From NCBI GenBank assembly GCA_018261895.1, contig JAGTRT010000004.1, forward strand, positions 92,191-156,190: a stretch of DNA of 64,000 bases. Reading direction: 5' to 3'. Made by a program: the position numbers and the translations under genes. How positions within the stretch are numbered: the stretch's first letter is position 1; each line of letters begins with the position of its first letter. Below the pieces are notes generated by a model. The model was not told the origin of the DNA and did not search any database. It saw only the letters and a list, made by a program, of their open reading frames with translations. This stretch comes from Pseudomonadota bacterium. Its GTDB lineage: Bacteria; Pseudomonadota; Gammaproteobacteria; Burkholderiales; Rhodocyclaceae. Below, one piece after another: positions 27,069 through 41,115 of the stretch.

Positions 27069-27541
27069 TATTTACACTCCTCCAGCAGCTTGTCGATCTG
27101 CTCCGGATGCATGTGGCTGCACATTGACCGGTTATTGACGATGAAAACCGGCGCGTCGCCGCAGGCTCCCATGCACTCACCTTCTTTCAATGTAAACTTT
27201 CCATCTGGTGTTGTCTCGCCATAGCCGACACCCAGCTTTTTCTGGAGGTATTCACCTGCATGGTATCCACCGGAAAGCGCGCACGGAAGGTTGGTACAGA
27301 CTGTTATCTTGTACTTGCCAACCGGTTTCAGGTCGTACATGTTGTAGAAAGAGGCAACCTCATAGGCAGCAATCGGCGGCATGCCCAGATAATTGGCCAC
27401 TGCCTCGATGGACTCTGGAGATAACCAGCCTTTTTCTTCCTGGGCATGAGCGAGGCAAGCCATGGATGCAGACTGTTTCTGATCGGCGGGGTATTTGGCT
27501 ACCTCGCGCGCAAACTTCTGGAGGGTTTCAGCGGAAAACAT
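27068..27541 (-). CDS. nuoE: NADH-quinone oxidoreductase subunit E
   Basis: This 157-residue thioredoxin-fold subunit holds the N1a [2Fe-2S] cluster. All four ligands are present: Cys82 and Cys87 (VCTNLPC) and Cys123 and Cys127 ([10 protein letters not shown]). It binds NuoF. Both ends overlap or abut neighbours by one base (nuoD and nuoF), consistent with translational coupling. Confidence 0.96.
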   Translation of the reverse strand: MFSAETLQKFAREVAKYPADQKQSASMACLAHAQEEKGWLSPESIEAVANYLGMPPIAAYEVASFYNMYDLKPVGKYKITVCTNLPCALSGGYHAGEYLQKKLGVGYGETTPDGKFTLKEGECMGACGDAPVFIVNNRSMCSHMHPEQIDKLLEECK

Positions 27542-28794
27542 CAGCGGTCAATCTCGCCAAAAACAATATCTTGGGAACCGATAATCGTAACGACGTCGGC
27601 AATCATATGGCCTCTGGACATTTCGTCCAGTCCTGCCAGGTGAACGAACCCCGGCGCACGGATTTTCATGCGATAAGGTTTGTTTGCACCATCAGAAACA
27701 AAGTAGATACCAAACTCACCCTTAGGATGCTCAACGGCCGCGTAGGCCTCACCCGGTGGAACGTGAATACCTTCCGTGAAGAGTTTGAAGTGATGAATCA
27801 ACTCTTCCATGTTGGTTTTCATATTTTCGCGTGGCGGAGGCGCAACTTTGTTGTTATCAGTGATCACGGGGCCGGGGTTTTTACGCAACCAAGCGATGCA
27901 CTGCTTAATGATGTTGTTGGACTGAATCATTTCTTCCATGCGAACCAGATAGCGATCGTAGCTATCACCATTCACACCTACCGGAACATCAAAATCAATC
28001 TTGTCATACACGGCATATGGCTGCTTCTTGCGCAAATCCCAGGCGACGCCAGACCCACGCAACATGGCACCCGTGAACCCCATCTGCATGGCACGTTCCG
28101 GCGAAACCACACCAACATTGACCAAGCGCTGTTTCCAGATCCGGTTATCGGTCAACAGCGTGTGATACTCAGCGTGGTAGGTTGGGAAGCGATTGGTGAA
28201 ATCCTCAAGGAAATCGAGAAGCGATCCGCTGCGATTTTCGTTTTTCTCCGCAGCTTTCTTGGCATTGGTCCAGGTTGACTCCTGATACTGCGGCATACGA
28301 TCCGGAAGATCTCGATATACGCCACCCGGACGATAGTACGCAGCATGCATGCGAGCGCCAGAAACCGCCTCATACACGTCCATCAGATCTTCACGCTCAC
28401 GGAAGGTATACAGCGCCATTGTCATAGCGCCCACGTCAAGTGCGTGACAGCCGATCCACAATAAGTGATTCAGAATACGCGTGACTTCGTCGAACATCAC
28501 GCGAATATATTTCCCGCGTTCAGGGACTTCGATACCAAGCAGCTTTTCCGTTGCAAGGCAGTACGCATGTTCGTTGCACATCATCGACACATAGTCGAGT
28601 CGATCCATGTAGGGCACCGACTGAACCCAAGTCCGTGTTTCAGCCAGCTTTTCGGTTGCACGGTGCAGGAGCCCAATATGCGGGTCAGCACGCTGTACAA
28701 CTTCGCCATCCAGTTCAAGCACGAGACGCAACACACCGTGAGCAGCGGGGTGTTGAGGACCAAAATTGAGTGTGAAATTGCGGATATCAGCCAT
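27541..28794 (-). CDS. nuoD: NADH-quinone oxidoreductase subunit D
   Basis: This 417-residue quinone-site subunit descends from the hydrogenase large subunit. It begins [20 protein letters not shown], including the HxxxHG loop at the quinone pocket, and ends VFGEIDR as is typical. The ATG at 28794 gives the canonical 417 residues and overlaps nuoC by eight bases; an upstream extension would overlap nuoC more deeply. It acts with NuoB and NuoC at the peripheral/membrane junction. Confidence 0.97.
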   Translation of the reverse strand: MADIRNFTLNFGPQHPAAHGVLRLVLELDGEVVQRADPHIGLLHRATEKLAETRTWVQSVPYMDRLDYVSMMCNEHAYCLATEKLLGIEVPERGKYIRVMFDEVTRILNHLLWIGCHALDVGAMTMALYTFREREDLMDVYEAVSGARMHAAYYRPGGVYRDLPDRMPQYQESTWTNAKKAAEKNENRSGSLLDFLEDFTNRFPTYHAEYHTLLTDNRIWKQRLVNVGVVSPERAMQMGFTGAMLRGSGVAWDLRKKQPYAVYDKIDFDVPVGVNGDSYDRYLVRMEEMIQSNNIIKQCIAWLRKNPGPVITDNNKVAPPPRENMKTNMEELIHHFKLFTEGIHVPPGEAYAAVEHPKGEFGIYFVSDGANKPYRMKIRAPGFVHLAGLDEMSRGHMIADVVTIIGSQDIVFGEIDR

Positions 28795-29392
28795 GTGCAC
28801 TATCCCCATAGGTATCTTCGCGAACAATGCGCGGGGTATTCTCACGAGGCTCAATGGTAACGGGTTGGTAGATCACACGCGCCTGATCGGGGTCATAGCG
28901 CATTTCCACATGGCCTGATATCGGGAAGTCCTTGCGGAACGGATGACCGATAAAACCGTAGTCAGTCAAAATTCGACGCAAATCGTCATGCCCCACAAAC
29001 GCGATGCCGAACAGGTCAAAAGCCTCGCGCTCAAACCAGTTTGCACTCTTCCAAACACCGGTAACGGAATCAACCGAAGGAAACTCGTCGTCTTCGGCAA
29101 ACACCCGAACGCGCAAGCGCCAGTTATTGGAAATTGAAAGAAGGTGCGAAACCGCGGCAAAGCGCTTGCCTTGCCAACCTGCATCACCATAGGTGGAATA
29201 ATCAACGCCACACAGGTCGATGATTTCCTCGAAGTGAAGATCAACCTCATCCCGCAATGTTGTCATCACACCAAGATAATCGGCTGCACCGACCTCAATT
29301 GTGACTTCCCCCAAAGCAAGCTTTAGCGACTTAATTTTTTCGCCAAAGTGCTTTTGCAGGTTTTGGCTAAGCGTTTCCAGCTTGGCAGACAT
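28787..29392 (-). CDS. nuoC: NADH-quinone oxidoreductase subunit C
   Basis: This 201-residue, 30-kDa-type peripheral subunit contains [20 protein letters not shown] and [16 protein letters not shown], the family signature. It is a separate gene here, not the NuoCD fusion of E. coli, as is usual in betaproteobacteria. The end overlaps nuoD by eight bases. Confidence 0.97.
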   Translation of the reverse strand: MSAKLETLSQNLQKHFGEKIKSLKLALGEVTIEVGAADYLGVMTTLRDEVDLHFEEIIDLCGVDYSTYGDAGWQGKRFAAVSHLLSISNNWRLRVRVFAEDDEFPSVDSVTGVWKSANWFEREAFDLFGIAFVGHDDLRRILTDYGFIGHPFRKDFPISGHVEMRYDPDQARVIYQPVTIEPRENTPRIVREDTYGDSAHG

Positions 29393-29411
29393 ATCGAATC
29401 AGCCTTGGCAA

Positions 29412-29888
29412 TTAACGAGCAATAGTGTTGGTACGACGAATCTTGTTCTGCAACTGGATCAACCCGTAAATCAAGGCCTCCGCAGTTGGTGGACAACCTG
29501 GCACATAGATATCGACCGGAACGATCCGGTCACAGCCACGCACAACAGAGTAGGAATAATGGTAGTAACCGCCACCATTGGCACACGACCCCATTGAAAT
29601 AACCCAACGCGGCTCAGCCATCTGGTCATAAACCTTGCGCAAGGCAGGTGCCATTTTGTTGGTCAACGTACCAGCAACAATCATCACATCAGACTGACGC
29701 GGACTGGCACGGAACACGATGCCAAAACGATCCAGATCGTACCGCGAAACACCCGCATGAATCATTTCGACCGCACAACAGGCCAAGCCAAAGGTCATCG
29801 GCCATATCGACCCCGTACGCATGTAATTGATCAGCTTGTCTGCCGTTGTAGTGACAAAGCCTTCCTGCAGGATGCCCTCAATCGCCAT
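29412..29888 (-). CDS. nuoB: NADH-quinone oxidoreductase subunit B
   Basis: This 158-residue subunit carries the terminal N2 [4Fe-4S] cluster that reduces quinone. Adjacent cysteines [10 protein letters not shown], then [15 protein letters not shown] and [11 protein letters not shown], provide the ligands. It is homologous to hydrogenase small subunits such as HoxY in this window. It lies 19 bases before nuoC. Confidence 0.97.
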   Translation of the reverse strand: MAIEGILQEGFVTTTADKLINYMRTGSIWPMTFGLACCAVEMIHAGVSRYDLDRFGIVFRASPRQSDVMIVAGTLTNKMAPALRKVYDQMAEPRWVISMGSCANGGGYYHYSYSVVRGCDRIVPVDIYVPGCPPTAEALIYGLIQLQNKIRRTNTIAR

Positions 29889-29897
29889 AACCTAGCC

Positions 29898-30269
29898 TCA
29901 TTCCCATTCCAACGCGCCCTTGGCCCAGGCATAAACATAACCAACGACCAGAATGGCAACGAATACGAGCATTTCGATAAAACCAAACAACTTAATCGAA
30001 TCCGTCGCAACGATGTCTTTGAAAATTGAAGCCCACGGAAAAAGGAATGCAATTTCCAGATCAAACAGTATGAAGAGAATGGCGACGAGATAAAAACGCA
30101 CGTCAAATTTCATGCGCGCATCTTCAAACGCTTCGAAACCACACTCGTACGGGGAAAGCTTTTCAGGGTCTGGACGGCTCGGAGCAAGCAGATAACCCAT
30201 CGCGACAGGCAAAACGCCTACCGCGACCCCCACCAGAACAAACATCAGGATTGGAAAGTAGTTTTCCAT
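29898..30269 (-). CDS. nuoA: NADH-quinone oxidoreductase subunit A
   Basis: This 123-residue, three-helix membrane subunit is ND3-like. The first loop holds the conserved [20 protein letters not shown] segment, whose Cys lies near the quinone site, followed by [20 protein letters not shown]. It is the first gene of the nuo operon, starting about 65 bases after the tRNA-Leu gene, so the operon promoter should lie in or before that gap. Confidence 0.97.
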   Translation of the reverse strand: MENYFPILMFVLVGVAVGVLPVAMGYLLAPSRPDPEKLSPYECGFEAFEDARMKFDVRFYLVAILFILFDLEIAFLFPWASIFKDIVATDSIKLFGFIEMLVFVAILVVGYVYAWAKGALEWE

Positions 30270-30335
30270 GACCCGCCGCCAATATTCAGTTTCTTATTCG
30301 AAACAGCGAACTTTTCAGCCACTGCTCCAGCCTTT

Positions 30336-30420
30336 TGGTGCCGACGGCGAGACTCGAACTCGCACAGCTTGCGCCACTACCCCCTCAAGATAGCGTGTCT
30401 ACCAATTTCACCACGTCGGC
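30336..30420 (-). tRNA. tRNA-Leu (GAG)
   Basis: The 85-base cloverleaf has acceptor GCCGACG pairing with CGTCGGC and an encoded CCA end. The D-arm contains AAATTGGTAGACA and the anticodon loop TTGAGGG (anticodon GAG). A long variable arm is typical of leucine tRNA, and the T-arm contains GTTCGAGTC. It lies between secG and nuoA on the same strand. Confidence 0.96.
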
Positions 30421-30472
30421 ACGTATTTATTGATCACCCAGAGAGGACTAAATACCAGGCGAATCTACTACT

Positions 30473-30832
30473 TTACTTCGGTACGTCTTTCGCTTTGGAC
30501 CCCGCATCCACCGGAACTGCGGGAGCTTCCGCCCCAGCCGTAGCAGGCTGCGATTGTACCGGTTCTTGCATGACACTGCCAGTCGTTTTTGGCTTGCTGG
30601 AAGCCACATATGCCAAGGTCAAGCTGGTAGCAAAAAATACTGCAGCCAGGATTCCCGTCGTACGACTCAGGAAATTAGCCGACCCTGTGGCACCGAAGAG
30701 ACTGCCGGATGCACCACTACCAAAAGCGGCGCCCATGTCCGCCCCCTTGCCATGCTGCATCAACACCAATCCGATGATGGCTATCGCCACAAGAATGTGG
30801 ATCGTTAAAACAAGAGAGAAAAACCAGTTCAT
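30473..30832 (-). CDS. secG: Preprotein translocase subunit SecG
   Basis: This 119-residue accessory subunit of the SecYEG channel has two hydrophobic helices. The first is in NWFFSLVLTIHILVAIAIIG. The second follows the conserved HGKGADMGAAFGSGASGSLFG cytoplasmic loop and SANFLSRTTGILAAVFF. The C-terminus is a long Ala/Pro-rich tail common in betaproteobacterial SecG. ATG at 30832 is chosen because it gives the usual N-terminus and lies 11 bases after the tpiA stop. Confidence 0.94.
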   Translation of the reverse strand: MNWFFSLVLTIHILVAIAIIGLVLMQHGKGADMGAAFGSGASGSLFGATGSANFLSRTTGILAAVFFATSLTLAYVASSKPKTTGSVMQEPVQSQPATAGAEAPAVPVDAGSKAKDVPK

Positions 30833-30843
30833 TTGTCTGCCTA

Positions 30844-31593
30844 TCAGTTTGCCGCAAGGCAAATTGTCAAAAAATCATCCGCCATCAAGGCAGCACCGCC
30901 GATCAAACCACCGTCAATGTCGCGCTGCCCAAACAATTGTTTTGCGTTCTCTGGTTTCACGCTACCACCGTAGAGAATACGCAATTCACTCGCAACCCCA
31001 ATATCCAGTGCCGCCACCTGCGCACGGATTGCTTCATGCACATCTTGAGCCTGCGCCGGAGATGCTGTCACGCCCGTCCCAATCGCCCAAACCGGCTCAT
31101 ACGCAACGACAGCTTTCGCCAGTGCCTGCACTCCAACCCGCTCAAGCACTGCCGACAACTGCCGAGTGATTACTGAAATCGTAGAACCCGCCTCGCGCTC
31201 TTGAAGTGTCTCTCCAACGCAAAGCACAGGAACCAAACCAGCCATTTGCGCAGCTTCAAACTTGGCCGCCACTACATAATCCGTCTCGCCAAATAGCGCC
31301 CGCCGTTCTGAATGCCCTACCAATGCGTAGTGACACCCGAATTCGAGCAGCATTGCCGCTGAAATCTCCCCTGTAAACGCTCCAGAAGCGTGCTCGCTAA
31401 CGGACTGAGCACCAAGCGCAACCCCAGAACCGGCCAATGCAAGTTGAGCTTGCCCCAGATAAGGATAAGGAGGACAAACCGCGACTTCACAATTGAGCCT
31501 TGGTGCTTCCGCCGCAATGCGCGACAAAAGCACGGCGTTTTTCTGAAGCGTGCCGTGCATCTTCCAGTTACCAGCAACGAGCTTTCTACGCAT
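30844..31593 (-). CDS. tpiA: Triosephosphate isomerase
   Basis: This 249-residue TIM barrel interconverts dihydroxyacetone phosphate and glyceraldehyde 3-phosphate. The N-terminal NWKMHG contains the substrate Lys. GHSERR holds the electrophilic His region, YEPVWAIGTG the catalytic Glu and flexible loop 6, and ILYGGSVKPEN and LIGGAAL close the phosphate site. Length is normal. It is upstream of secG and the nuo operon, as in many betaproteobacteria. Confidence 0.97.
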   Translation of the reverse strand: MRRKLVAGNWKMHGTLQKNAVLLSRIAAEAPRLNCEVAVCPPYPYLGQAQLALAGSGVALGAQSVSEHASGAFTGEISAAMLLEFGCHYALVGHSERRALFGETDYVVAAKFEAAQMAGLVPVLCVGETLQEREAGSTISVITRQLSAVLERVGVQALAKAVVAYEPVWAIGTGVTASPAQAQDVHEAIRAQVAALDIGVASELRILYGGSVKPENAKQLFGQRDIDGGLIGGAALMADDFLTICLAAN

Positions 31594-31679
31594 GGGCTAG
31601 ACGATTCGGTTGGCGAAAAACTTTTGGATTATAGCGACTCGTCGATTTTTTGGTCAATACGATTGGCAAACAATGCACA

Positions 31680-33032
31680 TTACTGCGCAGCCTCGCGAAC
31701 GACAGCGGCCAATTTCTCGGCAGCCGATACAACTTCAGCGACATCTTCTCCCTCTACCATTACTCGTAACAATGGTTCGGTCCCGGATGCCCGCAGCAAT
31801 ACCCTGCCACGCCCAGCCATCTCAGCCTCGGTATCTGCCAGGGCAGCAGTGATTGCGGGATGATCTTTCCAAGGGAAACCGCGCGAGACAGGCACATTAA
31901 TCAGTTTTTGTGGGTAGAGCGTCAGGCCACTCAGCAGAGTCTTCAAATCCCCCCCCATCTCGCGGAGCGCAGCCAGTACCTGCAAGGCAGCAACAATGCC
32001 GTCACCCGTAGTGTGGCGATCCATCGCGAGAATATGGCCGGAATTCTCCCCGCCGTACAACCAGCCTTTCTCATTGAGCATTTCCACCACATACCGATCA
32101 CCCACAGCCGCCCTGGAAAACGGGACATCAATTTTCGCCAGCGCATGCTCCAGCGCCAAATTGCTCATCAGCGTACCCACTACCCCCTTGACCTTGCCAA
32201 CGCGTGCCCTGCTCCGAACAATCGCAAACAACAATTGGTCCCCGTCATAGAGATTGCCTTCGGCATCGACCATCTGAATACGGTCTGCATCACCATCCAG
32301 AGCAACCCCAAGATCGGCACGATTCGCCAGAACCGCCTCGCACAAAGCCTTCGGTGCGGTCGCGCCAACGGCATCGTTGATATTCAAGCCATTGGGTTGC
32401 GTGCCAATGGTGACAACATCGGCCCCCAGTTCGTGAAATACACTCGGCGCGATGTGATAAGCGGCACCGTGTGCGCAATCAACGACAATCTTCAGTCCCC
32501 GCAAATCGAGGTCATTGGGAAATGTGCTTTTGCAGAACTCGATATAGCGGCCTCGGGCGTCCTCTATCCGACGCACACGCCCCAAATCGGCGGGTGGAGC
32601 GCAAACCATTGGCTGATCGATCCCCTCCTCGATGGCACGCTCGACTTCATCCGGCAACTTAGTGCCCTGTGCCGAAAAGAACTTGATTCCGTTATCGTAG
32701 TAAGGATTGTGCGAGGCCGATATCACGATCCCTGCCTGCAAGCGCAGCGCACGTGTCAGGTAGGCCACCGCCGGCGTTGGCAGCGGTCCAACCAGAAATA
32801 CATCAATCCCTGCCGCCGAGAACCCGGCCTCCAAGGCTGACTCAAGCATGTATCCGGAGAGACGGGTGTCCTTGCCAATCAGTACCGCGGGACGCTCGCC
32901 TGAAGGCATGTTGCTCTGCCCCAGGAGCGCCTTGCCGGCTGCATAGCCAAGCCGCATGACGAAATCTGGCGTAATAGGCGCCTGACCAACCCGCCCACGA
33001 ACCCCATCGGTACCAAAATATTTTCTGCTCAT
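31680..33032 (-). CDS. glmM: Phosphoglucosamine mutase
   Basis: This 450-residue alpha-D-phosphohexomutase converts glucosamine-6-phosphate to glucosamine-1-phosphate for peptidoglycan and lipopolysaccharide. Seen are [13 protein letters not shown], the phosphoserine loop [19 protein letters not shown], the metal loop [10 protein letters not shown] and the sugar-binding GGENSGHI. The C-terminal phosphate loop is [15 protein letters not shown]. The ATG at 33032 overlaps the folP stop (ATGA); an ATG two codons earlier is also possible. Confidence 0.97.
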   Translation of the reverse strand: MSRKYFGTDGVRGRVGQAPITPDFVMRLGYAAGKALLGQSNMPSGERPAVLIGKDTRLSGYMLESALEAGFSAAGIDVFLVGPLPTPAVAYLTRALRLQAGIVISASHNPYYDNGIKFFSAQGTKLPDEVERAIEEGIDQPMVCAPPADLGRVRRIEDARGRYIEFCKSTFPNDLDLRGLKIVVDCAHGAAYHIAPSVFHELGADVVTIGTQPNGLNINDAVGATAPKALCEAVLANRADLGVALDGDADRIQMVDAEGNLYDGDQLLFAIVRSRARVGKVKGVVGTLMSNLALEHALAKIDVPFSRAAVGDRYVVEMLNEKGWLYGGENSGHILAMDRHTTGDGIVAALQVLAALREMGGDLKTLLSGLTLYPQKLINVPVSRGFPWKDHPAITAALADTEAEMAGRGRVLLRASGTEPLLRVMVEGEDVAEVVSAAEKLAAVVREAAQ

Positions 33033-33865
33033 TGCCATTTCCCCTTTTCGACTGCGGACCAGACGGCCAAAGCATCCCTGGTTGCCGCCACATCATGCAC
33101 ACGTAGTATTTTCGCACCCTTTTGGGCGGCTAGCAGTGCTGCCGCGATACTCGCGGGCTGGCGCTCAGCCACCGGCCGCCCGGTAATTTCACCCAGCATG
33201 GACTTTCTGGAGACCCCCACCAGCACAGGATGGCACCTGAAACATCCATCGGACAACGCCCGAAAAAGGGCGAGATTGTGCTCAAGCGACTTGCCAAATC
33301 CAAAGCCGGGATCAACCACAAGGCGTTCGTCGGCTATCCCCGCCTGCCTGCATCGCGCCACCGCATTCGCCAAAAAGACGTCGACTTCCGCAACGACATC
33401 CTGATAACGAGGCGACGCCTGCATCGTACCGGGCTCGCCCTGCATGTGCATTACACACACGCCACAGTCACTGTCCGCCACAACCGAGAGGGCATCCGGG
33501 TGCTGCATGCCACCAATGTCATTGATCATCGAGGCCCCTGCATCCAGCGCTGCACGCATTACTGCGGGTTTGTATGTATCAACCGAGATGGGAATACCCC
33601 AGCCACCTATTGCCTCCAGCACTGGCAGTAAGCGCTGCAACTCGTCTTTTTCAGATGTCGGTATGGCGCCAGGACGAGACGACTCAGCACCAATATCGAG
33701 AATATCCGAGCCCACCTCAAATTGCTGCCGCGCATGCTGGATCGCCCGATCCACGTCACCAACCAAGCCATCGCCCGAAAAAGAATCCGGGGTCAGGTTG
33801 ACGATACCCATCAGCAAGGGGCGATCCAGTGGAAGCCTGAACCGGCCACAGATCAATGTTTTCAT
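33029..33865 (-). CDS. folP: Dihydropteroate synthase
   Basis: This 278-residue TIM-barrel enzyme joins p-aminobenzoate to dihydropterin pyrophosphate in folate synthesis. [48 protein letters not shown] and [13 protein letters not shown] are the expected loops; in this family DIGAESTRPG is more usual at the second. It lies between ftsH and glmM, the conserved ftsH-folP-glmM order, but a terminator separates it from ftsH. Confidence 0.97.
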   Translation of the reverse strand: MKTLICGRFRLPLDRPLLMGIVNLTPDSFSGDGLVGDVDRAIQHARQQFEVGSDILDIGAESSRPGAIPTSEKDELQRLLPVLEAIGGWGIPISVDTYKPAVMRAALDAGASMINDIGGMQHPDALSVVADSDCGVCVMHMQGEPGTMQASPRYQDVVAEVDVFLANAVARCRQAGIADERLVVDPGFGFGKSLEHNLALFRALSDGCFRCHPVLVGVSRKSMLGEITGRPVAERQPASIAAALLAAQKGAKILRVHDVAATRDALAVWSAVEKGKWQ

Positions 33866-33871
33866 GGCACA

Positions 33872-33902
33872 GAAAATAAAAGGCCGGGAGAGTCTCCCGG
33901 CC
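33872..33902 (-). terminator. Terminator between ftsH and folP
   Basis: GGCCGGGAG and CTCCCGGCC form a hairpin with a three-base loop, followed on the minus strand by TTTTATTTT. Confidence 0.88.
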
Positions 33903-33920
33903 GAATCAGCAATCGATCAA

Positions 33921-35801
33921 TCAGGCCGTGGCTGCGGCACTCGGTTCAGCACCCGGCGTATCGCCGGGTGTCTTTGCCCGGGTCGTGGACTGTGAGGGCT
34001 TCGGCGGTCGCGGCGGATTGCCAGCCATGATGTCGTCGATTTGCTCGGCGTCAATCGTTTCCCACTCAAGCAAGGCCTTGGTCATTGCTTCAACCTTGTC
34101 CCGGTTTTCTTCCAGCAAACGACGGGCAAGTGCGTATTGCTCGTCAATGAGGCGACGGATTTCGGAATCGACCTTCTGCATGGTCGCCTCGGACACGTTT
34201 TTATGCTGTGTCACGGACCGACCAAGGAAAACCTCGCCATCGTTCTCGCCGTACACCATGACACCAAGATCGGACATACCGTAGCGGGTCACCATGTCGC
34301 GCGCCATTGCAGTTGCGCGCTCGAAGTCGTTGGATGCGCCAGTGGTCATCTGGTTCATGAACAGTTCTTCGGCGATGCGCCCGCCGAACAGGACCGCAAT
34401 ACGGCTCATGAGGTACTCACGGTCGTAAGCGTAACGATCCTGTTCCGGCAACTGCATGGTCAAACCCAGTGCACGACCGCGCGGAATGATAGTCACCTTA
34501 TGCACCGGATCGGACTTTGGCACGAGCTTGGCCACGACGGCGTGACCCGACTCGTGGTAGGCCGTATTCATCTTTTCTTCCTCGGTCATGACCATGCTAC
34601 GGCGCTCGGCACCCATCATGATCTTGTCCTTGGCCTTCTCGAAGTCTTCCATGTCGACCAAGCGCTTGTTTCCACGCGCGGCAAACAGCGCAGCTTCATT
34701 GACGAGATTGGCCAAATCGGCGCCAGAGAAACCCGGGGTACCACGTGCAATGATGTCTGCCTTGACGTCGCCGGCGATGGGCACCTTGCGCATGTGGACC
34801 TTGAGAATTTCTTCGCGGCCACGGATGTCCGGCAAGGGCACGATGACCTGACGGTCAAAACGCCCCGGACGCAACAAGGCGGGATCGAGGATATCCGGAC
34901 GATTGGTCGCGGCAATCACGATGATCCCGGTATGGCCTTCGAAGCCATCCATTTCAACCAGAAGCTGATTCAACGTCTGTTCGCGTTCGTCGTTACCACC
35001 GCCGAGACCGGCACCACGATGGCGACCGACCGCATCGATTTCATCGATGAAGATGATGCAGGGTGCGTGTTTCTTGGCATTCTCGAACATGTCGCGAACA
35101 CGGGCAGCGCCAACGCCAACGAACATTTCAACGAAGTCGGAACCGGAAATGCTGAAGAATGGCACCTTGGCCTCGCCGGCGATGGCCTTGGCCAGCAGCG
35201 TCTTGCCGGTACCCGGGTTGCCGACCATCAGCACGCCCTTTGGAATACGACCGCCCAGCTTCTGGAACTTGGACGGATCACGCAGGAAATCGACGATTTC
35301 CTGAACTTCTTCCTTGGCTTCATCGCAGCCCGCGACGTCCACAAACGTAATGACGTTCTGCGCCTCGTCGGTCATCCGCGCACGGGATTTGCCGAACGAG
35401 AACGCACCGCCCTTGCCACCACCCTGCATCTGGCGCATGAAGAAAACCCAGACACCGATCAGGAGCAACATCGGGAACCAGCTGACGAACAGATTCATCA
35501 GGAATGAGGGCTCTTCTTCCGGCTTGGCTTCGATCTTGACGCCATTCTTCAGAAGGTCGGAGACCAGCCAGAGGTCCGGTGGCGCGTAGGAAGTGATGCG
35601 CTTGCCTTCGGTCGTCGTCGCCTTCAAGGTACGTCCTTCCATGACCACCTTGGAAATGCGGCCAGACTTCACCTCTTCGATGAACTGGGAGTATTCGACG
35701 GCTCCCGTCGCAACCTGACGGCTATTAAACTGATTGAATACTGTCATCAGCACAAGGCCGATGACCAGCCAGATGGCCAGGTTTTTGAACATGTTGTTCA
35801 A
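33921..35801 (-). CDS. ftsH: ATP-dependent zinc metalloprotease FtsH
   Basis: This 626-residue inner-membrane AAA+ protease has two N-terminal transmembrane helices (residues about 5-21 and 100-120) flanking a small periplasmic domain. Its AAA module has Walker [14 protein letters not shown], Walker [13 protein letters not shown] and the second region of homology [18 protein letters not shown]. The zinc site is HESGHAVV. It degrades unneeded membrane proteins and regulators such as sigma-32 and LpxC. Downstream of rlmE as in E. coli; Pro/Thr-rich C-terminus. Confidence 0.98.
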   Translation of the reverse strand: MNNMFKNLAIWLVIGLVLMTVFNQFNSRQVATGAVEYSQFIEEVKSGRISKVVMEGRTLKATTTEGKRITSYAPPDLWLVSDLLKNGVKIEAKPEEEPSFLMNLFVSWFPMLLLIGVWVFFMRQMQGGGKGGAFSFGKSRARMTDEAQNVITFVDVAGCDEAKEEVQEIVDFLRDPSKFQKLGGRIPKGVLMVGNPGTGKTLLAKAIAGEAKVPFFSISGSDFVEMFVGVGAARVRDMFENAKKHAPCIIFIDEIDAVGRHRGAGLGGGNDEREQTLNQLLVEMDGFEGHTGIIVIAATNRPDILDPALLRPGRFDRQVIVPLPDIRGREEILKVHMRKVPIAGDVKADIIARGTPGFSGADLANLVNEAALFAARGNKRLVDMEDFEKAKDKIMMGAERRSMVMTEEEKMNTAYHESGHAVVAKLVPKSDPVHKVTIIPRGRALGLTMQLPEQDRYAYDREYLMSRIAVLFGGRIAEELFMNQMTTGASNDFERATAMARDMVTRYGMSDLGVMVYGENDGEVFLGRSVTQHKNVSEATMQKVDSEIRRLIDEQYALARRLLEENRDKVEAMTKALLEWETIDAEQIDDIMAGNPPRPPKPSQSTTRAKTPGDTPGAEPSAAATA

Positions 35802-35856
35802 GCTTGCTCTCCTTCTACAGCGACGAGCGACAAAAATGCCATTCTAAACAAAACTC

Positions 35857-36474
35857 TCAACGCAATGTGCGTCCGAGCAAATAAAGCTCGGCACTTCTAT
35901 CCCGTGAAGCATCCGGTTTGCGCACCACGACCGTCTTGAACGTCTCACGCATCTGACGCAGAAAGCTTTCGTAGTCCGTTCCCTGGAAGACTTTGACCAG
36001 AAAAGCGCCATCCGGTTTCAGATGTGCCCGTGAAAACTCCAATCCCAGTTCTGCAAGATGCATCACGCGCGCCTGATCGACCAGTGGCACTCCTGACATA
36101 TTGGGTGCCATGTCGGACATTACAAGCCCTACGCGACGATCGCCGACATGTTTTTCCAGTTGTTCGAGCACATCATCTTCGCGAAAGTCGCCCTGAATGA
36201 AATGGACGTTGTGTATCGGTGCCATCTCCAGCAGGTCAAGCGCGATGACCATGCCGGCATCGCCGACGCGCTTGGAGGCGACCTGCGACCAGCCACCCGG
36301 CGTGGCACCGAGGTCGACGACCACCTCGCCGCGCTTCAACAAGTTATCCTTGTCGTCGATTTCCAAGAGTTTGAAAGCGGCACGGGAACGCCAACCTTCT
36401 TTTTTGGCGAGCTGGACGTAAGGATCATTCACATGTTCCCGCATCCAAGCTTTGCTGGTTCTGGTTCTTTTCAT
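35857..36474 (-). CDS. rlmE: 23S rRNA 2'-O-methyltransferase RlmE (FtsJ)
   Basis: This 205-residue SAM-dependent enzyme methylates U2552 of 23S rRNA. The catalytic K-D-K-E set is visible: [10 protein letters not shown] (Lys), [10 protein letters not shown] (Asp), LVKVFQG (Lys) and RSAELYLLG (Glu). The SAM loop is [15 protein letters not shown]. It diverges from yhbY with 31 bases between, the same arrangement as in many proteobacteria. Confidence 0.97.
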   Translation of the reverse strand: MKRTRTSKAWMREHVNDPYVQLAKKEGWRSRAAFKLLEIDDKDNLLKRGEVVVDLGATPGGWSQVASKRVGDAGMVIALDLLEMAPIHNVHFIQGDFREDDVLEQLEKHVGDRRVGLVMSDMAPNMSGVPLVDQARVMHLAELGLEFSRAHLKPDGAFLVKVFQGTDYESFLRQMRETFKTVVVRKPDASRDRSAELYLLGRTLR

Positions 36475-36505
36475 TCGGTAAAATGCCGTTTTTGAAAGGG
36501 TTACT

Positions 36506-36871
36506 ATGCTGCAATTGTCATCTGCCCAGCGCCGCGAACTGCGCGCTCAGGCCCACGGGTTGAATCCGGTCGTCTCCATCGCTGAAAACGGTCTTTCGGA
36601 CAGCGTTCTGAAAGAAATCGAGATGAACCTGACCGCCCACCAGCTCATCAAGATCCGCGTCTATGGTGACAGCCGCGAAAATCGCCTGGCCTATTACGAA
36701 CAGATCTGCACTCAACTGGGCGCCGCCCCGGTCCAGCACATCGGCAAGCTTCTGGTCGTTTACCGCCCTCTTCCTGAAGGCAATCTTACGGTCAACGCCA
36801 AAAAAGCCCCAAAATCAAAATCCCCGGAAAAGGCCGCACCGCGCAAAAGCAAGCGTGCCTACCAAGGCTGA
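36506..36871 (+). CDS. yhbY: YhbY-family RNA-binding protein (CRM domain)
   Basis: This 121-residue protein has a CRM domain across residues 1-92 ([19 protein letters not shown], then [11 protein letters not shown]). Such proteins bind pre-50S ribosomal particles; the exact role is not fixed. A basic 30-residue tail follows, of which [13 protein letters not shown] is encoded by a copy of the dispersed 40-bp repeat. The tail is longer than in E. coli YhbY (97 residues), so the repeat may have contributed it. It converges on the DUF4149 gene with only five bases between. Confidence 0.93.
   Translation: MLQLSSAQRRELRAQAHGLNPVVSIAENGLSDSVLKEIEMNLTAHQLIKIRVYGDSRENRLAYYEQICTQLGAAPVQHIGKLLVVYRPLPEGNLTVNAKKAPKSKSPEKAAPRKSKRAYQG
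36786..36826 (-). repeat. Dispersed 40-bp repeat, copy 5 (inside yhbY)
   Basis: On the minus strand it reads ATTTTGATTTTGGGGC, TTTTTTGG, CGTTGACCGTAAGATTG. It is the most diverged copy beside the core (GGCG for CCGG). It encodes the start of the basic tail of YhbY. Confidence 0.75.
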
Positions 36872-36876
36872 CCTGA

Positions 36877-37338
36877 TCACTTCAGACCACGAGCACTCCA
36901 AACCACCAGCCATACCCCCAGCAGACTCTGCACCATGTAGAGGATGCTGGAAATGCCGTGCCACGCCGCAAAGCGATCGCGCAACACGCTTTCCATCACG
37001 TCGCGCGGCATGGCGTCGAGCTTCAACTGCGCCATCAGTGGCTGAATACCGAACTGACTGGCGGCGGTCATCAGCGCCATCAGGATCACCAGCCAGAACA
37101 CGGCTCGTCTGAACACCTGCGCCCGAAATCGCGACACCAGAAAGACCAGCAGCCAGGTTGCACAACCCAGCCCCACCCAGCCTATCAGCGCAAACAACTT
37201 GCCGGCTACGACACCCGCCAACTGTCGATCGCCCAGACTCGCAAACAGAACCGGCGCCGTCATGTAGCCAATCGCCCACAGACCGCCCACCCAGAGGGTG
37301 ATCGAGAACAGGTAGAGGCCCTCGGACAACCGGCGCAT
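36877..37338 (-). CDS. DUF4149-type membrane protein
   Basis: This 153-residue inner-membrane protein has four hydrophobic helices (about residues 7-30, 45-67, 77-97 and 125-147). The N-terminal SEGLYLFSITLWVGGLWAIG and PVLF segments resemble the DUF4149 family often found between yhbY and greA in betaproteobacteria. No function is established from the sequence. The start lies just downstream of the greA stop on the same strand, so they may be cotranscribed. Confidence 0.82.
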   Translation of the reverse strand: MRRLSEGLYLFSITLWVGGLWAIGYMTAPVLFASLGDRQLAGVVAGKLFALIGWVGLGCATWLLVFLVSRFRAQVFRRAVFWLVILMALMTAASQFGIQPLMAQLKLDAMPRDVMESVLRDRFAAWHGISSILYMVQSLLGVWLVVWSARGLK

Positions 37339-37343
37339 GCGAA

Positions 37344-37820
37344 TTATTCGTAGCGGACGTCGATGATTTCGTACTCGCGCATGCCACCCGGCGCCTGGAC
37401 CTGGGCGATATCGCCGGCATACTTGCCGATCAATGCGCGGGCGATCGGTGAATTGACCGAAATCTTGCCCGCCTTGATGTTGGCCTCATCCTCACCGACG
37501 ATCTGATAGGTCACCGTGTCACCCGAATCCTGATCCTCAAGATCCAGCGTTGCACCGAAAACGCAGCGGCCATCGGCGTCGAGCAACTTCGGATCGATGA
37601 TCTGGGCATGCGACAGCTTGCCCTCGACCTCCTGGATACGCCCTTCGATGAACCCCTGGCGTTCCTTGGCCGCATCGTACTCCGCGTTTTCCGACAGGTC
37701 GCCATGCGCGCGCGCCTCGGCAATTGCCGCGATCACCGACGGGCGATCGACCGTCTTCAGACGATGCAGCTCTTCGCGCAGCTTCTCGGCACCTTGAACC
37801 GTCAATGGAACTTTGCTCAT
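37344..37820 (-). CDS. greA: Transcription elongation factor GreA
   Basis: This 158-residue factor rescues backtracked RNA polymerase by stimulating transcript cleavage. The N-terminal coiled coil includes the tip acidic residues in [20 protein letters not shown]. The C-terminal FKBP-like domain contains [19 protein letters not shown] sequence (here [15 protein letters not shown]) and [18 protein letters not shown] at 37820 gives the standard [14 protein letters not shown] start. It is downstream of carB, past a hairpin. Confidence 0.97.
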   Translation of the reverse strand: MSKVPLTVQGAEKLREELHRLKTVDRPSVIAAIAEARAHGDLSENAEYDAAKERQGFIEGRIQEVEGKLSHAQIIDPKLLDADGRCVFGATLDLEDQDSGDTVTYQIVGEDEANIKAGKISVNSPIARALIGKYAGDIAQVQAPGGMREYEIIDVRYE

Positions 37821-37833
37821 AGTCTCTTCCAGC

Positions 37834-37874
37834 AAAAGCAAAACCGCCGGCGCCCGAAAGGAGCTACCCGGCGG
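37834..37874 (-). terminator. Terminator between carB and greA
   Basis: CCGCCGG and CCGGCGG pair across a 17-base loop and are followed on the minus strand by TTTTG. It lies just upstream of greA; readthrough or attenuation is possible. Confidence 0.65.
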
Positions 37875-37887
37875 CTTCAGGTTTGTC

Positions 37888-41094
<3,207 letters not shown>

Positions 41095-41115
41095 CTTTAT
41101 CTCTCTCTGTGCCGC